Below are positions 62,186 to 64,000 of a stretch of DNA of 64,000 nt, one piece after another. The stretch covers positions 444,282,028 to 444,346,027 of the forward strand of contig CM042688.1 of assembly GCA_023614405.1 (NCBI GenBank), read 5' to 3'. The notes under the pieces are model-generated. The model worked only from the letters and a program-made list of their open reading frames with translations, was not told where the DNA came from and made no database searches. This DNA comes from Avena insularis. Taxonomy: Eukaryota > Streptophyta > Magnoliopsida > Poales > Poaceae. A program made the translations under genes and the position numbers. How positions within the stretch are numbered: the first letter of the stretch is position 1; every line of letters starts with the position of its first letter.

Positions 62186-64000
62186 ATGGCTAGAGCTGGG
62201 GGTAGCAGCAAGCTGAAGCAAAAGGCATGCGACGACGACGCAGATGGCCAGGGTGCCGCTACCGCGAGGATTGGGGATGGACAAACCTCAGCGCCACGAA
62301 CATGCACAGGATTGCCTCAGGGTTGGACATCATCTCAGCCGACCGCCTCGCTCGCTGCATCCCTGGCTACCGCTTGACGATGAAGAACATGGATGAACAA
62401 CCGTTCGGCACGCCAGGCCTTCTTTACCCCGATAACAGCAAATGGCCAGACGACCGCGATGGCAACGTAAGTTCCAGTATCCACCTTATTTATTCAGTCA
62501 TATCGTTGATTCATATGTGCTGAACTCTCATCAGAATCCTATGTTCCTTTCGTCAAACGTGTTATGTGCACGCGTGGTTTGAACAAATCGAACCATTTAA
62601 GACTATTTTGTATAGCAAAAGCTCTGCTCGTACCTGATATTCTGGTATTTTTTGTAGTGACACAGTCTTACTTTAGGTGATAGACGAGTGTCAATTTCGA
62701 TTTTGCAATGGAATGCCTGCTAGGTGATATTCTATTTCCTAAAATAAAAACAAACAGATTAGACGATTTAAGGTTGTTATGCCCCGAGCTGTTTATGATC
62801 ATCGTGAGGAGTTTGTTCTGGGGCTCTGCTACTACTCCATATATTGAGTATCTTTGTAGTGACACAGGCACAATTTAGGCGATATCTGAGGAGACACTCG
62901 TATTTAGGCGATATTTTGTGTACTTTAATCTGAAGGCCCATTTGTCAAATTGTATTTGCAATGGAATCCATGCTAGTTTATTGTACCAACTGACAACAAA
63001 CTCTGCAGAATATTCATGCAAAACTGATGCTACTGGATAAGTGGTCCGAATCAGTAGTGGTGAATATCAAGGAAGAAGAAGAGACGGAAATGGAAGATGA
63101 CCAGAATTGGGTGGGTGGCAACAGCGAGTGGCTGGTCCTTTTATCACAGGATGGCAGTACTTGGACTCTAAAAAATGGCTACAGATCGGTGAGACTTGCA
63201 GTGCCATCTTTGAAGGGTGTCAGCATTACTACATTCAACAGCGGGTGGCCGCCCATTTCCGAATTAAACACAGGTTCAACATGGCAGAACTTGACCTCGT
63301 GAAGGTACAACTCCCACATAGACCGTGGGAGGGGGCATGGAAGAACTGGGAGTACGACCTCTTAGCGGTGTTCGACAAGGCAATCACATTCATTAGATGC
63401 CCAAAAGACAAGGAATGGACAGTCTTGTGCGATGACTTCGTGCGGCCGGAGAAGTATATCGACGCCGTCTTCACCTACGACTACTCTTCGTATAGACCGC
63501 AACGCATTTATGTGGTCACTGAACCTAGCGGCAATGTGCGTGTTTGGGAGCCGTCCATTTGGGGTGAGTCATGGTGTCATATAGCATGTAAAATCCCATT
63601 CAAAATTCTGCTTACTGACTGTTAGTAACATGCAGGTACCCACGCAGCCCCGCGCATCATTCCAGCTCCGATCATCGAAGATGCAGTAGCAGATGTTGAA
63701 CTTGGGACACGGCGCTGGTTCCTCGCACCTCTCGGAGACAACACGGAACAGGATGATGAACTCTTGTGGATTCATATCAGGGGAGCACTAAATAGCGTTG
63801 GTGATACAATAGAACATATGGGGACACAACTTTCTTCATACCCATCACTGCGGTGTCACGTTTTCTCGAGGTCCGCATGCCCATCCGAAGACCCAGTAGA
63901 GCAAGTCTGGAGGAGAGTCAACAATCTGAAGGGACAATCTGTGTTTCTTGGGATCAACTACCCTTTCTTTGTCAGAGCCCCTGGAGCTATTGAACCTGTA
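62186..64000 (+). CDS. F-box/DUF295 (KIB beta-propeller) protein, frame breaks, runs off the window
   Basis: F-box proteins of this class are presumed SCF ubiquitin-ligase substrate receptors. Exon 1 ends at 62466 (GTAAGT donor) and carries an F-box-like stretch: WTNLSATNMHRIASGLDIIS...RLARCIPGYR, then FGTPGLLYP. Exon 2 starts at 63009 (IHAKLMLLDKW, an acidic run, WVGGNSEWLVLLSQDGSTWT). Its later part is RFNMAELDLVKVQL, WEYDLLAVFDKAITFIRCP, EWTVLCDDF, ending at 63563 (GTGAGT). Exon 3 starts at 63636 and includes WRRVNNLKGQSVFLGINYPF, the DUF295 signature, open at 64000. There are two irregularities. The ATG at 62186 (MARAGGSSKLKQK) leads into another frame, as if one base were lost near 62265-62272; an ATG at 62227 is in the F-box frame. 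In exon 2 the frame shifts by one between about 63190 and 63275, and a 53-bp GT-AG stretch (63189-63241) would also restore it. It may be a pseudogene. Confidence 0.66.
62650..62976 (+). repeat. Diverged direct duplication inside the first intron of the F-box gene
   Basis: Two segments, about 62650-62723 and 62851-62976, share TTTGTAGTGACACAG, ATTTAGGCGAT-like phrases and TTTGCAATGGAATC...TGCTAG in the same order. The second copy has extra sequence in its middle. It is an old intronic duplication. Confidence 0.65.

Noticed and set aside
63235..63775. Minus-strand frames opposite the F-box/DUF295 exons
   Set aside because: Complement of exons with clear DUF295 motifs on the plus strand.

Overview
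The window looks like plant nuclear DNA, most likely from a grass (Poaceae). It has split genes with GT-AG introns, GC-rich exons, a Gypsy-type LTR fragment, and members of three families that are expanded in grasses: XS zinc-finger proteins, Werner-exonuclease-like proteins and F-box/DUF295 proteins. No tRNA, rRNA, prokaryotic operon or CRISPR array was seen. The species cannot be fixed from this sequence alone.

Layout. Positions 1-1191 are the right-hand part of an LTR retrotransposon LTR that ends at the array edge. Positions 1192-55682 (about 54.5 kb, 85% of the window) are one uninterrupted tandem array of a roughly 48-bp minisatellite, on the order of 1,100 monomers. It has several monomer variants, a shorter 40-bp variant that punctuates the array, and nested higher-order repeats of about 1.03, 1.13, 1.8, 2.2, 2.9 and 3.06-3.39 kb. 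Because 48 is a multiple of three, long open frames with a 16-residue period occur by chance in several frames. I treat none of them as genes.

Positions 55683-64000 are a compact cluster in various states of decay. It holds a tandem pair of XS zinc-finger genes: the first is a pseudogene, and the second is intact except that it lacks an in-frame ATG and has ACG where the start is expected. Next comes an inverted, tail-to-tail pair of Werner-type 3'-5' exonuclease-like genes: the plus-strand copy has an internal stop and a core deletion, and the minus-strand copy can be spliced into a 231-residue frame. Last is an F-box/DUF295 (KIB beta-propeller) gene with two apparent frame breaks, running off the window end.

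The most unusual element is the array. I know of no grass centromeric, knob or subtelomeric satellite with this unit (the common ones are about 118-120, 155-156, 180 and 340-360 bp). Its monomers carry a CATGCA (RY) core, and many can form an 8-bp hairpin. The neighbouring genes do not form a pathway. XS-domain proteins as a class act in dsRNA-dependent silencing, so their position beside a hairpin-capable array is suggestive only.
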